This document shows positions 49,299 through 61,600 of a stretch of DNA of 64,000 nt, piece after piece. A program made the position numbers and the translations under genes. Each line of letters starts with the position of its first letter. Position 1 is the first letter of the stretch. Source of the stretch: Zelopaecilomyces penicillatus (taxonomy: Eukaryota; Ascomycota; Sordariomycetes; Hypocreales; Pseudodiploosporaceae); contig VCCP01000004.1 of assembly GCA_005765155.1 (NCBI GenBank), positions 4,340,001-4,404,000 on the forward strand, given 5' to 3'. The notes under the pieces were generated by a model. It did not search any database and was not told the origin of the DNA. It was given only the letters and a program-made list of their open reading frames with translations.

Positions 49299-50056
49299 AT
49301 GATTGGACGCGTCTACAGTCGCGCAGTCGCACTCCAACAGCAGTTCTCCTTCCTTCGACGGCACTATTCAGTAAAAGCCATATATTCTTCATTCCCTGCC
49401 ACATTGCACTACTATTCACCCCGTCGCGCCTCCACTTTGTTCGACCACAAAGAAATCGACAGTCGACCGGACGATCTACATGACGAAAGCGTAAGTGTGG
49501 AGAAGGACGGCCTTGTATACCCAACTGTCAACGCAACGACTGGTTTGTAGAGTAACCTAGTCTTTATTTACCATACCGCACTAATCAATTGATAGTCTCA
49601 AATGGAGCTGTCATGTTTCCAAATACATTCTTGATGCAGGAGCTCGCACGTCTGTATCATGACCAGGTTCTCGATCGTGAGGACGAAGGCAAACAGGTTG
49701 AAAGTCCATACATCTTTACCATTTCCAAAGGTACCTAACATCTGCGACGTGGTCTTGCTCATCGTAAATTAACGCTGGATTGCATAGGGACATCCATTCC
49801 CAAACATCTCATTCTCATCAATGAAGAAACGTCCAGATTCAGTCTCCAGCCATCACGGGGCATGACATTGAAAGGTTGGGTTCTATCGAATTTGCTAAGC
49901 CAGGCAATGGACTAAAGTTTTCTAGATTTGAATCAATCACTAGACGAGTTCTACAAAAAGTGCGCCCGCATTGAAACAGCGCATAGCTGGCTAGATGCAC
50001 ATCCCTTCCAAGGTGCAGTGTCGGACGATGCGGATGGTGTGTGGATGGCTAAGTGA
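49299..50056 (+). CDS. Tse2-type toxin-domain protein with mitochondrial-like leader (198 aa)
   Basis: Four exons: 49299-49542, 49596-49730, 49788-49874 and 49926-50056, all in phase 1. The Tse2-like domain begins near FPATLHYYSPRRASTLFD, then DGLVYPT, and after the first junction SNGAVMFPNTFLMQEL, LILINEETSRFSLQPSRG with MTLK, a short LNQSLDEFYKK helix and WLDAHPF near the end. Intron positions 2 and 3 match those of the minus-strand neighbour (after the basic/glycine codon and after MTL), so the two are paralogs. The first 30 residues (MIGRVYSRAVALQQQFSFLR) are basic, hydroxylated and free of acidic residues, as in mitochondrial presequences; the neighbour lacks this. Function is not known in fungi. 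Family confidence is fair. Confidence 0.72.
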
Positions 50057-52553
50057 CTTCGGGTAGATGATCGAAAACAGGCTGCCCAGTTTAAGCCCAC
50101 AAAAACTCGCATGCGTACAATGTGATTCGCCGAGGACGTTGAATCGCACGAGGGTGCCTTCATGGGAGGTTATGCTGTGATCATGCTGCTCTGACATGCT
50201 CAATTCGACATTCGTATAAAATGTAAACGTCTCACCTACAGAAGAAACTCGTATTCAATCGCGGCTGCACAAATAATTGGATCATCAGAGGTCTTGCAGA
50301 TGAACACCTGGCTGACTAGGTTTTTTTTCGACGGATAATTATTTAGTTTTTGGTTGTCTAGGGTTAGCCGAGATACATCATGGCTCGGAGACGACTGCAT
50401 GCATGTACAGTTGAAACAAAATAATATTACAGGTAAGAACAAGGAGAAACATATTGCTTTTTTTTATAATTAAAAAAACAGAATGTGGCCCCTTCTGCAT
50501 AAATACGACTAGTCGCACCTATCTCTAGCGTTAACAAACAGTAGGTTACCGTTTTGATGGCAAACAAAGTGAACGGCATTCTCAAAATTTAGATGCACAG
50601 TGAATAATTTTGATCAGACTGCGCGTATTTCAAGTTCTTGTCATGCTTGCTGTTGAGACGGAGTAGGTAGGTAGAGTTACACAGTGTGAGTAAACATGTT
50701 TGTACGTCAATAAAAAGCGCTTGTTCTCTCATAAGATGTCATGACTGTGCCGGACCTGGAGCGGATCCGTAAGGCTGAACAAGGAACCCAACTTATGCCA
50801 TGTTGATACTAGCCGTGGTATTATTTGTGACTGAGGCCATCATATCATATGTTGCAGTTATTAACCTAGAACAAGAAGGGTTGTCTTGTTTTGAGTAGAC
50901 TTCATGAATAACGGAACACTGTCTCAATCATGCAATGCATTTCACCGGAACGTTGCTTCAAGACCACATTGTGTTGTGGCCGCACGTGATTATTATTTTT
51001 AAAGTGTTTGCCAGTTTCTCGGGTTACACTTTAGCTAAAACACGAACTTGCTATTATTACAATAAAAGGCAAAAAAAAAAAAACGGATGAAGTCTTGTCT
51101 TTTTAAATAGCCAGCACAGTGTTCAAGGTTTCCGTAACAACATTAAGGTGTGGTTTCGCAACTCAATCTTATACCTTCATTATACTCTAGAGTATCAAGA
51201 ACGTGTGAGGCTAGGAGAACAGTTATCCTTTGGTGGGCTGGGAGTTGAAAGATGCCATGGAAATCTCTCCCAGCCACCCCTGCGGCGAATACTCTTCCTC
51301 AGGTTCGAAGAGTAATGGTCCGAGTGAAAAAAGCAAGCACTGTTGAGTCATTGCTGCACGGATTGGCCCAACACTGCAAATATGTTTGGTGATCTTCATT
51401 ACTTCTGCTCTCTCAGCCGTACATGCGGGCCAGGAACTGTTAGCCAATGCAGGACACCAGCACACTCAACGAATAGGACAAAACAGATGTGAGAACTGCT
51501 GCAGCCCCAATGCAGCCATAATACAGCCCCAAACTCTGCGAAGAGCGTCGCCGAGAGGCTTGACGCGCCTGCAAGGAGTCAAGGTCTTCTTGCCGCTTCA
51601 CCTTGACCACTAGAAGTGGGCGGTTGGTGTTGGTGTTGGTTCTAGGTGAGACAACAAGATGACTAGGTTGCACCCAAAGAGTGTGACGTGTGACATCTAC
51701 AGGGGCCTCACCCAATCTGCTTCTGCATGAGTGGTCTTGTGTACTGCACACACATAGTGCTATGTTGCCGACTCGTCGAGAGACATCAAGGGTAATAATA
51801 CACCCCCTGCCCGTATTTGGACGAGCTTTGCATCTTGCAGTTAACCATGTAGATCTCTGGATATCCAGGGTTTTCTTTTACCGCTTTGCGCATCTGCCTT
51901 TGGCACCTTTGGCCCCTCCCCCTGTTCTTCAGATCTGTTTCCTGCCTTGCCATGAACCCTATAGGGTCTTTTGGATGGATGGCTTGCTTTTCAGATCCCC
52001 TCTGTTATTTTTTTAGTTCATGGATATCTGAAAATTTAAAGGCACCCTCTCCCGTATTTGGAAACCAGACCCCTTCCCACCTTTTGCACGCCCATATCCT
52101 TGATATCCGCTTTATCGCTTTTACGCCTTGTGGTCTGAAGGTTAAAAACACACCCTCCCGTATTTGGCCATGAACCACACCGGGCTTAATAAAGGCACCG
52201 CCTTTGCAGCTTTTGAACGGCTTGCTTGCTCTTCAGGCCTTTATCACTTTGCAGGTGAGATTTGTGGGTAAGCAGGGTCTCTGCTTCTTTCTCCACAGGC
52301 CGCTTTTAGAAATCTTAGAACTTCGCGCAAAAATAAAAACCAATTCAGAAGCAGTGTTGGGAGGTTTCGTGGCTTGCAATGGTCTGGTCGTATCTTGTCT
52401 GGGCAAGGCAAGACTACAGTCGAGCTGGCGCTTTCATGACCTTGCTTGTTATGATACCACTTTAATGCTGATTAAATTGCCGCCGGTAATGAGTTCGTAG
52501 CTGTCAAGTCATCGTCAATAAATATCCAGCTTTTCCGCCTGGGCATTGTTCTT
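50057..52553. other. Gene-poor stretch with poly-A tracts and diverged repeats
   Basis: About 2.5 kb without a supported gene. It includes AT-rich segments (50440-50500 and a 14-base A run near 51071) and the repeat tract at 51801-52235. A minus-strand frame at 51440-51751, ending in a hydrophobic helix (YYGCIGAAAVLTSVLSY), together with the frame at 51223-51465, could hint at a small spliced membrane protein, but I could not find consistent splice sites. Confidence 0.4.
51801..52235. repeat. Diverged repeat with CCCGTATTTGG core
   Basis: The core caccct..cccgtatttgg occurs three times (51801-51820, 52043-52061, 52151-52167). The words gccatgaacc (51949 and 52167) and ggcttgctt...ttcag (51981 and 52219) recur in the same order, 218 and 238 bases apart. 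This looks like old tandem duplication of a unit of about 220 bases, or scattered copies of one element. Confidence 0.55.
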
Positions 52554-53225
52554 TTGATATGTCAAGTCGCCCAACCAGGCCAACCCTACCCATCGTCATA
52601 TCCCAAGTCGCGGCCTACAACATATTCAGCAATCTTTCAGTCCCTTACTAGTTTGCACAATATGTTTGACAAAAAGCTAAAAATGGCAGTCCCACCAATT
52701 CGGTTCCTGAACACGAATCCGGCAGGAGGTTTCCTAACTTCAACCCCAGACGGACCGTCCTTGTCCCAGTCCCCCATTCTCAACGCTATACGGTCACCCT
52801 TGTTCAAGACTGCGGTTCTTAACCAGCATGTCGTTCAGCATGACATCTCCAACGATGCTTTAGCCCCAATCTCTCAACCACTCCTTCAGGATGTGGCCCC
52901 TGCTCATGAAACTCAGCCTGGGATAGGCCAAGAAGGGACGGCACTGGACATCGTGGAACAGTCCCAATCTGGTCTCAGCCCTACAAGTGACATTCGCGAC
53001 ACACTATCCGCAACGACTACTTCCACAAATACCACCTCTGCAAATACGACTACCTCGATTACGACTATTGATACCTATTCGGGTCTGCAGCCCAGCCAAG
53101 ATGATCGGCCCGTGCCTCAATATACTCGTGGCGCTCCACTAGAGGGTTCGAACTTGGCTCAATTGGTTCCAGTACCCGCATCACCTGCATGCAATGGGAC
53201 GAACCACGTCTCCCGTGGTATCTGA
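52554..53225 (+). CDS. Hypothetical Ser/Thr/Gln-rich protein (223 aa)
   Basis: Single open frame with no recognised domain. The C-terminal third is a low-complexity Thr/Ser/Asn run (TTTSTNTTSANTTTSITTI). The middle has spaced QP and QH pairs (ISQPLLQDVAPAHETQPG). In-frame Met codons at 52662 and 52683 are other possible starts; MFDKKLKMAVPPIRFL would then be the N-terminus. It lies next to diverged repeats and its base composition resembles coding sequence, but without homology it could be a chance frame or an orphan gene. Low-to-moderate confidence. Confidence 0.35.
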   Translation: MICQVAQPGQPYPSSYPKSRPTTYSAIFQSLTSLHNMFDKKLKMAVPPIRFLNTNPAGGFLTSTPDGPSLSQSPILNAIRSPLFKTAVLNQHVVQHDISNDALAPISQPLLQDVAPAHETQPGIGQEGTALDIVEQSQSGLSPTSDIRDTLSATTTSTNTTSANTTTSITTIDTYSGLQPSQDDRPVPQYTRGAPLEGSNLAQLVPVPASPACNGTNHVSRGI

Positions 53226-54041
53226 TTCAATTAGAATAGGTGTGTGGTGCTGATGTGGTAAATTAGACTGGGTATGTCTTGGGATATTCTCTGATGCGAT
53301 GTAGATTAGATTTCCATGTTCTCTTACTCTCTACTCAATCCCAATAATTACGCAATTTTTGCTCACTGTTCTGAGAAGTTTATCGGGATTATGTCCGTGC
53401 TTTTATTCATCTGAAGTGAGAGGTTTTACCATCTTAACAATACCATAATGCGAATCGTTTGACATAACGCTTTCGAGAGTCCGTTATGTGCGCAGTATGC
53501 ACCATGCATCATGCAGATACATCATACACCCAACAAACACGTTCCTTTTATAGTTCATGCTGAGGTACCAAACCCAACGTTTGAGAAGCAGATCCATTAA
53601 TAATGTTAGGTGTAGCCGCATTACTTTGAACAATAAACAGGTTTTTTTTTGTTGGCAACACCAACACCAGATCAATGTCCTTGCTCGTCATGATCCTTGT
53701 CTAGCCTCATGTTTCCCCCACCGATTTGCGATGTGTTCGTTCATCCAGGGTTGCATATATTTTCCCCGCACTCCTTCGGCATCCATGCGCACCAACCAAA
53801 TGTGACGCCTTCTCGGTCTAGGTTACGACTGTCTTAGGTTATATAATACGAAAAGCATAGAGATGGAAAACATGCAAGTCGCACACAGAGCTCTTGCTTC
53901 GTGAAGCTTCAGCCAAACCATCTCACGCGGAAAGCTATCTCGTTGGATCTGTTGCTGTGACTCGCTATCTATCAATCACTGCGCAGCATCTTTAGCTAGG
54001 AGAGTAACTCCAAGACAAGGCACAGAGGCAACATCTTCATT
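53226..54041. other. Intergenic, promoter of the GH125 gene
   Basis: No gene supported. The short ORFs on both strands are unremarkable. The stretch ttatataatacg at 53839 could serve as a distal TATA-like element for the GH125 gene. Confidence 0.45.
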
Positions 54042-56302
54042 ATGCCAGTCGCTTCATTCCGGCAAGTCGCGCTTGGCGCTGCCTTGGCGTTTCTCGTTGG
54101 CGTCCCGGTTACGTCTTTGGAGCAATCATGGCAGCAGCACGAGATCCAGGCCCGATTGCCGGCATCCTGTCCTGATTATAACGGGTACGCTCAAAAGCCT
54201 CACGAACCACGAACCAAGGGTCGGCTCGCCTTGCCGTATATGCGACCGACCAAAGAATGTCGCACGTTCAACAGTCCCGCCGTAGAGGTGAGTTGCCCAA
54301 GTCCAATATCCAATTTCCCTCAGCTTCTGGCATCAATCGGACAGCCGTATCCTCTGTTGCCCATGGCTACTATAACATCAATTGCTAACTTTGAGCCACA
54401 ACAGAAAGTCATCAAGGATGTGACATCGCGCATCAAGGACCCTGATCTCGCAAGGCTGTTTGAGAATACCTTTCCATCCACGCTTGACACAACCGTCAAG
54501 TATTTTGACCCCAAGGTCAATTTGGCCTTCATCATCACTGGTGTAAGTTAGATACTCATTGCATGAGCGTAAATCTTGAAACTATGTTGTGCTAATCCAA
54601 TCGCCCATGTCAGGACATCACGTCAGTTTTCCCTATCTATGCTTGATGTGCAATTGCCCATCAACTAACACCAAACACAGAGCGCAATGGCTCCGCGATA
54701 CTGGGAATCAGTTCGCCCATTTGTACAAACTTCTTCCACAGGATAAGAACCTCCAGACTCTGGTGAAAGCTGTCATCAACACTGAGGCGCGTTACATTTC
54801 CAAGTTCCCATACTGTGGTGAGCAGAGTTCACTTTCGATCACATCTCCTAGTCATCTCTATTAACTAATTTCGTAGGCGCCTTCCAGCCACCTCCAGAGA
54901 GCGGTCTCAAGCCAACTGTCAACGTAAGTCTGTTTCTTACCCAACAGAGGCCATTTGTCATCTAACTTGCCCAGGACTATGCCACCAAGGTCAAAGTAAG
55001 CCCGTAAGTTCATGTTCACACAAGACATTGTCGGAACAGAGTACTCAGTCACCAAATTTCTAGTCCGGTCGACAACCAGACAGTGTTTGAGTGCAAGGTA
55101 TGATACTATCGTTCAGTCAATGCGTCGTGATCATCTAATGCTGACACGACATTTAGTATGAGCTTGACTCACTTGCTGGATTCCTCAAACTCACGAGATC
55201 GTACTATGCCAACACAAAGGACAAGTCCTTTATCAATGATAATTGTATGCTCCTACGCAGAAATAATTCCTCGGAGTGTTGCTTACTCGAACAGGGAATG
55301 CCGCGATGAAGCAGATTGTCACCGTCATTGAGCAGCAGTCTCAAAGCTCTTGGTCTGACAATTGGGAGTTTGTAAGCTACTTTAACTGGACTGGAACTGC
55401 TGGATCATTATCTCCTCCCGTCACAAATGGCGGCAACGGGGAGCCAAAGAAGGCAAACGGCCTCGTGGCTTGTAGCCACAGACCATCCGACGACCTTTCC
55501 GTCTTTAGTACGTTTCCAATTCCAATCAAGGCGTTGATTCAACAATATGCAAGCTTTGGGCCCCTGGGAATCTCAAGCTGACAAGCCCGTAATAACAGAC
55601 TTCATCACCTCGGACAATGCCATGATGGCTGTCGAGCTCGATCATGTCGCCGACGCACTTGAAAAAATCGGCACGCAAAAGGACTTGTCGCGCAAGCTCC
55701 GGGGATACGCCAAAACAATTAAGAAAGCTGTCTGGGACCATACGCGCACACCGGATGATATTTTTGCCTATGAGACCAACGGCTACGGTGGACAATACAT
55801 TATGGATGACGCCAATGTTCCCAGTCTAGTCTCTTTGCCTTACTTGGGATTCCTGCCTCGAAATGATTCGACATACCAGAAGACGAAAAAGGCCATGTTC
55901 TCGCGTGCGAATCCATACTACGCAATGGGCAAGAACTTTGCCAGTATCGGGTAAGAGACGACTTTTCCTACCTAAATCTACACATACGCAGAGAGACTGA
56001 CGCTTCTTAGCGGCCCCCATGTTGATGCCTGGCACCCATGGCCCATGGCCCAAATCTCTGCGGTCTTCGGAACAGACGACGACAAAGAAATCAAGGGGCG
56101 TCTAGCCATGATTCTTGAGAATACGGGTGATCTGGGCCTCATCCACGAGAGCATTAGCATCTACAACACCAAAGACTACACCCGCCCCTGGTTCGCTTGG
56201 GCGAACAGCTACTTTGCCGAGATGATCCTGGATCTCGCGGAGAGAAAGCCAGGCTTGATTTTCAAGGACAACAAACCCTACGTCATTGGACAGAAGGCTT
56301 GA
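54042..56302 (+). CDS. Glycoside hydrolase family 125, exo-alpha-1,6-mannosidase-like (527 aa)
   Basis: Secreted or secretory-pathway enzyme expected to remove alpha-1,6-linked mannose. An N-terminal hydrophobic segment (ALGAALAFLVGVPVTSL) acts as signal peptide. Eleven exons fit in frame: 54042-54287, 54405-54542, 54614-54621, 54681-54817, 54877-54923, 54975-55003, 55064-55097, 55157-55244, 55295-55507, 55599-55950 and 56011-56302. GH125 landmarks are the TGDIT/AQWLRDTGNQ substrate-site motif, which spans the 8-nt third exon, YCGAFQPPPESGL, FECKYELDSLAGFLKL, ACSHRPSDDLSVF, NFITSDNAMM, YGGQYIMDDANVPSL followed by LSLPYLG, GGPHVDAWHPWPM and a late HESISIYNTKDYTRPWFAWA. The protein seems complete and its length is normal. 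Known members act on N-glycans or fungal mannans; which substrate applies here is unknown. Confidence 0.93.
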
Positions 56303-58678
56303 AGACTCTGGTTTTATTGATACTACGGTAGTCAGTTTGCGAGTATTATAGGTAGTCGCAGCTATACATTTAATGAGCATTATATATGAGATTGTGCATG
56401 GTCGATAGCATCATTGTGATTGCAAGATGCCGCTATATTGTGTTTACCGTCACCTGCACTGCATCTTTCTATATGTCTTGCGACACCAATGTCTGAGCAC
56501 AATTCGGATTACCGTGTGTTGACTCAGGTCTTTGCGCAGGATAATGTATGCCCAACGAAGCGCCACATCGGCGCGACTACATCAATCACCCGCAAATTCC
56601 GTAGTCGGCGATGTAAAGTCCGGAGCTTTGTAAGATTGTGAAGATGCCAAATGCTAATTAGTCTGGTCTCCTTTTGCATCCTACAGTTATGAATGTTTTA
56701 TTAGACAAAACCACGAGCGGAATCCCGACCGCGGCAGTCAACGAAGCCTCGGCAGATTAAACTTTTCACAGTAAACAAAATTTAGTGTGGTTCTGGTGTG
56801 CGGCAAAGCCCCATCCATTGCCGGCTTCACTCTCCACATTACAGACAGTATCCGTACGGGCGCGAGAGGGTCAAACCGTTGGGAGACATGATACGTATCA
56901 TCATCAACTACCTTGTCTTGCCTGTGCAGCGGAAAGGCGGTGTCTCGCATCATTAGCCTGATGAAATGGAAAATGGGCCGGTCGCCTTAGTTAATGCTTC
57001 ATCAATACGGAGAACGGAGGTACTCTTTGACGGGCTATAATAGAACAGGCTATAACTTATTAGTATATCAAAAGGGTATGTAATTGAGGAAGGTGGTGTA
57101 GTGATACAGTAATAATAAACAAGTCCAGGCTAGCTAGTAGCTAATAGAGGACAAGGCAGCAGCACATTGACAATTGGCACGGGCTGGTGCAGGGGTTATG
57201 CAGTTTGTGATCGAATCATCAAGGAGGCAGACAAATCTGGAGCCCCCGATTGTGATGACGATTCACACACACACACGCACGCTAAACACGGGACTGTGAC
57301 GGGTACCTCAGGCACATACATTAGGTACAGTAGGTATTATAGAGTAGATTAATATCTGGATCATTTGTGGACGCTACTATAGGGGGATATTAGTGGTGGC
57401 ACGTACTCCTCCGTACATGGCAAGTCGTACAGTACGAAACCTTTCCGCCGTGTGATTGACTCCGTATCTTCATTCGGAGTTCCGTCAAAAGTCAGCTAGC
57501 CTTGTAGACCATAAAAAAAAAGACAAAGGAGGATCAGTGAGACGCTCGCCCGGAATACTGTAACGACAGAGAAGGGAAACACACTACCTATTATTAGGCG
57601 CAGAACCTTAAGACGCCTTCCACGGTACTACGTCAAGAAGAAAAGGGCTGTCTGGTCTGCATTGGCTGGATTCCAGGGGGGGGGGGGGGGGGGCTGGTTC
57701 TGCGGCTCCACGCGTTCAGGCATTCACACCTTGGCCGGCAGACGATCATACCCATCCATCCATCCACACATCCATCGATACTGTACCCCGATTTCAGAGT
57801 AAACGGATCCTGGGAGGCACACCGTCAGTTCTTGGCAGAGAAGTGGGTGTGGGGCGAACAAGGCTTGCTAGGATCTGTGCTTTTTAAAGAGACAAAGTAC
57901 CGTTGAGTACTCTTTGTCTGTCTTGCTCGTACCTTTTCTCTCTCTCTTCCCTCCCTGACACCTACACTCACTACACACAGACTCTCACGACCGAGCGAGC
58001 GACTAGACGCATCCCCCCATCGCCGTCCCAAGACAACAACAGCAAGAACAAGAAACAAGGCCACACAGAGTAGCAGTGCCTAGGCGTAATCCCACACCCG
58101 GCCCAGAGTCTTCGGCACGATTCTAAACCGTATGCTACCCCTCGGCTAAGACAAACAACCCAAAAGTTTGGGGCTTGCTGCTGGCTGCTTTGGGGGGGTG
58201 GAGTGGTGTGAGAGAGTGGGTTGTGTTGAACGAATGACGACGGATGGGGAATATGTAGGTGTACCATACATTGTACTGTCCAATATGGAGCAAACACTAG
58301 TTTCTGATGGGCTGGGCTGGGAACTTGCCGAGAATACTGGCCGGATCAACGGTCAATGCGAGAAAGTCGGCCTTTTTTTGCTTGCTTGCTTTTTTTTATG
58401 AGGAAGGTCGCGGATTGGGGCGGACGTGGGGGGTGGCATACGCAGCTTTTCTTGTTATTTACTTGAATAGTCCGATTTCCGGAACTGCCTACCTAGATTT
58501 ACAGATGTCGATATTCCCAAGTTGTGCTGCTGCTGCTGCTGCTTCTATTCTTTAACTGGCCTTGTCTACGAAGCCAGCACTTACACCTCACACCTCAAGC
58601 CTCAAACCCCACAGCCTGCTTAGGTCTATTCATCTTGTTTTGTCTCTTCAATCACTCCCCCAACCTGCCCAGCCCAGC
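56303..58678. other. Long intergenic region with simple repeats
   Basis: 2.4 kb without a supported gene. It contains TA-rich patches (57035-57130, 57290-57370) resembling decayed repeats, a CA run (57265-57280), an 18-G run (57676-57693), a CT-rich stretch (57925-57960) and a (ctg)n run (58523-58541) shortly before the reductase gene. Its right part is that gene's promoter and leader. Confidence 0.5.
57676..57693 (+). repeat. Poly-G run (18)
   Basis: Eighteen consecutive G bases on the plus strand, between ttcca and ctggttc. Such a run can form quadruplex DNA and is prone to length error in sequencing. Confidence 0.9.
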
Positions 58679-61600
58679 ATGGGTGCCGCTGACATTGAGG
58701 GCTTACCAAAGCCCGACTATGGGCGCCGACTGCTCGTCAATGTTGTCGACGAGACTGCTGCTGCAGATCCCACACGCACATTTCTGTTTGCTCCTCGGAC
58801 GAGCAAGCCCGAAGATGGCTGGGCGCCCATAACCTACGAGCAGGTTGCGCGAGCTGTCAACCATGTAGCACATATCATTGCCGAGAAAGTGAAGCTGCCG
58901 GCGGTGGCCTCGGACGAAGGAAAAGAAGAGTTCCCAACGGTGGCGTATGTTGGGCCTAATGATATCCGCTACGCCATCATACTGCTTGCTTCTATCAAGG
59001 CAGGGTGCAAGGCTCTATTTGTCTCGCCTTGGAATAGCTTGGAAGGGCAGTTGAGTCTGTTTGAGAAGACGAACTGTGGCCATATTTGGTACGCACAGTC
59101 TTCTGAAGCAATCGTCCAGCCATGGATTGAGAAACGACCGATGCAGACCAATATCGTTGCTGCTGCTGAGGAGTGGCTCTCTGCTACTTGGGAGCCATAC
59201 CCTTACACACGTACCTTTGAGCAAGCACGGTTTGAGCCATTAGCAGTCTTGCACACCAGTGGATCAACAGGAATCCCAAAACCCATCGTCGTCCGCCAGG
59301 GTTCTGTCGCCATTGCAGATGGCTTTCGAAACTTGCCCGACTACCAGGGTACCCAGTTCATGTGGAAGGCGTGGTCTTCCCGTGCAAAGAGGATGTTTGC
59401 CCCAATGCCTCTCTTCCACGCTGCCGGTCTGCTCGGGTGTCTATCAAATCTGTGCATGTCCTATGGCGTGCCCATTGTGCTGGGTATTCCTGATCAGCCT
59501 ATGAGTGCTGATCTGGTCATGAGGTGTCTGGCTCATTCGGATGTGGACTCTGCGTTTTTGCCTCCGTCTATTGTGGAGGAATTCAGCCAGACCACGGAGA
59601 GCTTGGATGCGTTGAAGAAGCTTAATTTTGTCATTTTCAGTGGTGGTGAGTGCGCTCCGGAGCAAGTTTGAAAAGAATTGGGCAAACGACTGACTGGTTT
59701 CAAGGCAATTTGTCTACAGCGGCTGGTGATAAACTTGTAAAGCATGGCGTGTTTCCCTCCAACATTATCTCCTCTACAGAGTAAGTTTTTCTTGGTCATT
59801 TTTAGAAAAGAAGAAAGCTAATCATCTTGCAGAATCACTCCATATGCCACCTTTTTTCAGCCTAATCCAGCACTTTGGCAGTACTTCATCTTCAACACAG
59901 AGGTCATGGGTGCCGTCTGGCGGTGCAGAGATGAAAAGGAAGGCATATATGAGCATTTCATCCGTCGCAAAGACCCGAATGACCCTGTTGATCAGCCTCT
60001 ATTCTACACATTTCCAGAATTGACCGAATGGTCCACCGGCGATCTCTACAAGAAACACCCTACTCTCCCTGACCATTGGATCTATCACGGTCGCGCCGAC
60101 AACATCATTGTCTTTTCCAGTGGAGAGAAATTCAACCCCGTCACGGTGGAAGATGCCATTATGGGAGACTCTGCCATCAAGGGAGCCTTGGTGGTCGGCC
60201 AGGACCGTTTCCAGCCTGCACTTATCCTCGAGCCCTTTAACCAGCCAAAGAATGAGGAAGAGGCGAGAGCCCTTATCGATCAGGTGTGGCCGGTCATTGA
60301 AGCGGCAAACAAGACCGCTGTAGCTCATGGTCAAATCGTCCGGCAACTTGTTTCCCTCTCCGACCCAAATATCCCCTTTAGACGAGCGTCCAAGGGAACA
60401 ATACAGCGAGGTCTGACGGTGAAGAATTATGAAAGTCAAATTGATGAGATGTACACACGTGCAGAGGACGTTGATCAGCAGGATATTGTGCCGCTTGACT
60501 TTGGCACCCAAGAGCACCTGACACAATCGCTCATTAGGCTCTTGGAAGATAAGATTGGGTTGAAGAATGTTGGACCGGAGAGCGACTTCTTCACCTTGGG
60601 GACTGATTCGCTTCGTGTCATTCGCATGCTGAGCATCATCAAGGGCAGTTGTAAAGCAGTAGGGGCATTGGATGGCACGACAATGTCGCCTCGCTTGATC
60701 TACTTGCATCCGACACCTAGTCAGCTCGCTTCTGCACTCTTCTCCATGTCAGGAGATGAGAAGAGCATAAAAGAAGACGATGAACGAGAAATGCAAGCTC
60801 TAGAATCTCTTGTTGAAAAGTACACCGAGAATCTCCCTGCACCAGCAGCCAAGGCAAAACCTCTCAAGGATACCAGAGTTGCACGATTGCTACGCCGCAG
60901 TGGCTTTCTTCGCGCTCATCTCCTGGACCGAGTCTACAGATCAAGGCGTGTGAATGAGATTGTGTCAAGGTTAACGAAGAGCTCTATCGGGTCTAGTTCA
61001 GAACAGCCCCAGGCTCTCATCGATAATCAGGTTGTGCTGTTGACGGGAAGCACAGGGTCTCTCGGTGCATATCTTCTTGATGAGCTGTGCAAATCTACAC
61101 GCGTCAAGAAGGTGATTGCACTTAATCGAGGAGAGGATGGAGGAAAGTCACGACAGGCTGCTATCAGTGAGGCACGAGGTCTTAACACGGACTTTACAAA
61201 GGTAGAGTTCCTCGGTGTGGATCTCTCGCTCCCAGAACTTGGCCTCGATGCAGCAAAATACCGCGACCTGCTTTCTACGGCTGATAGAATTGTTCACAAC
61301 GCTTGGCCAGTCAACTTCAACATCGGCGTCTCGTCCTTTGAGCCTCACATCCGTGGTGTACGACACTTGGTCGACTTCTGCAGCAAAAGCACGAAGCGAG
61401 TCCCCCTCATCTTCCTCTCCACCATCAGCTCGGTTTCAGCCTGGGAATCTCCAAACCCAGTACCGGAACAGCGTCTTGAAGATGCGTCGCTGGCTCACAT
61501 GGGCTACGGCCGAGCCAAGCTGGCAAGCAGTCTCATCTTGGACGCGGCAGCATCACAATCCGGGATCCCCACCGCAACGGTCCGAGTGGGGCAAATCGCC

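Noticed and set aside
51223..51751. Possible small spliced membrane protein on the minus strand
   Set aside because: Two protein-like frames with a hydrophobic helix, but no splice path joins them in frame and no homology was recognised.
59999..60709. 236-residue minus-strand ORF inside the A-T-R gene
   Set aside because: Antisense shadow of a conserved adenylation and carrier region; no independent features.
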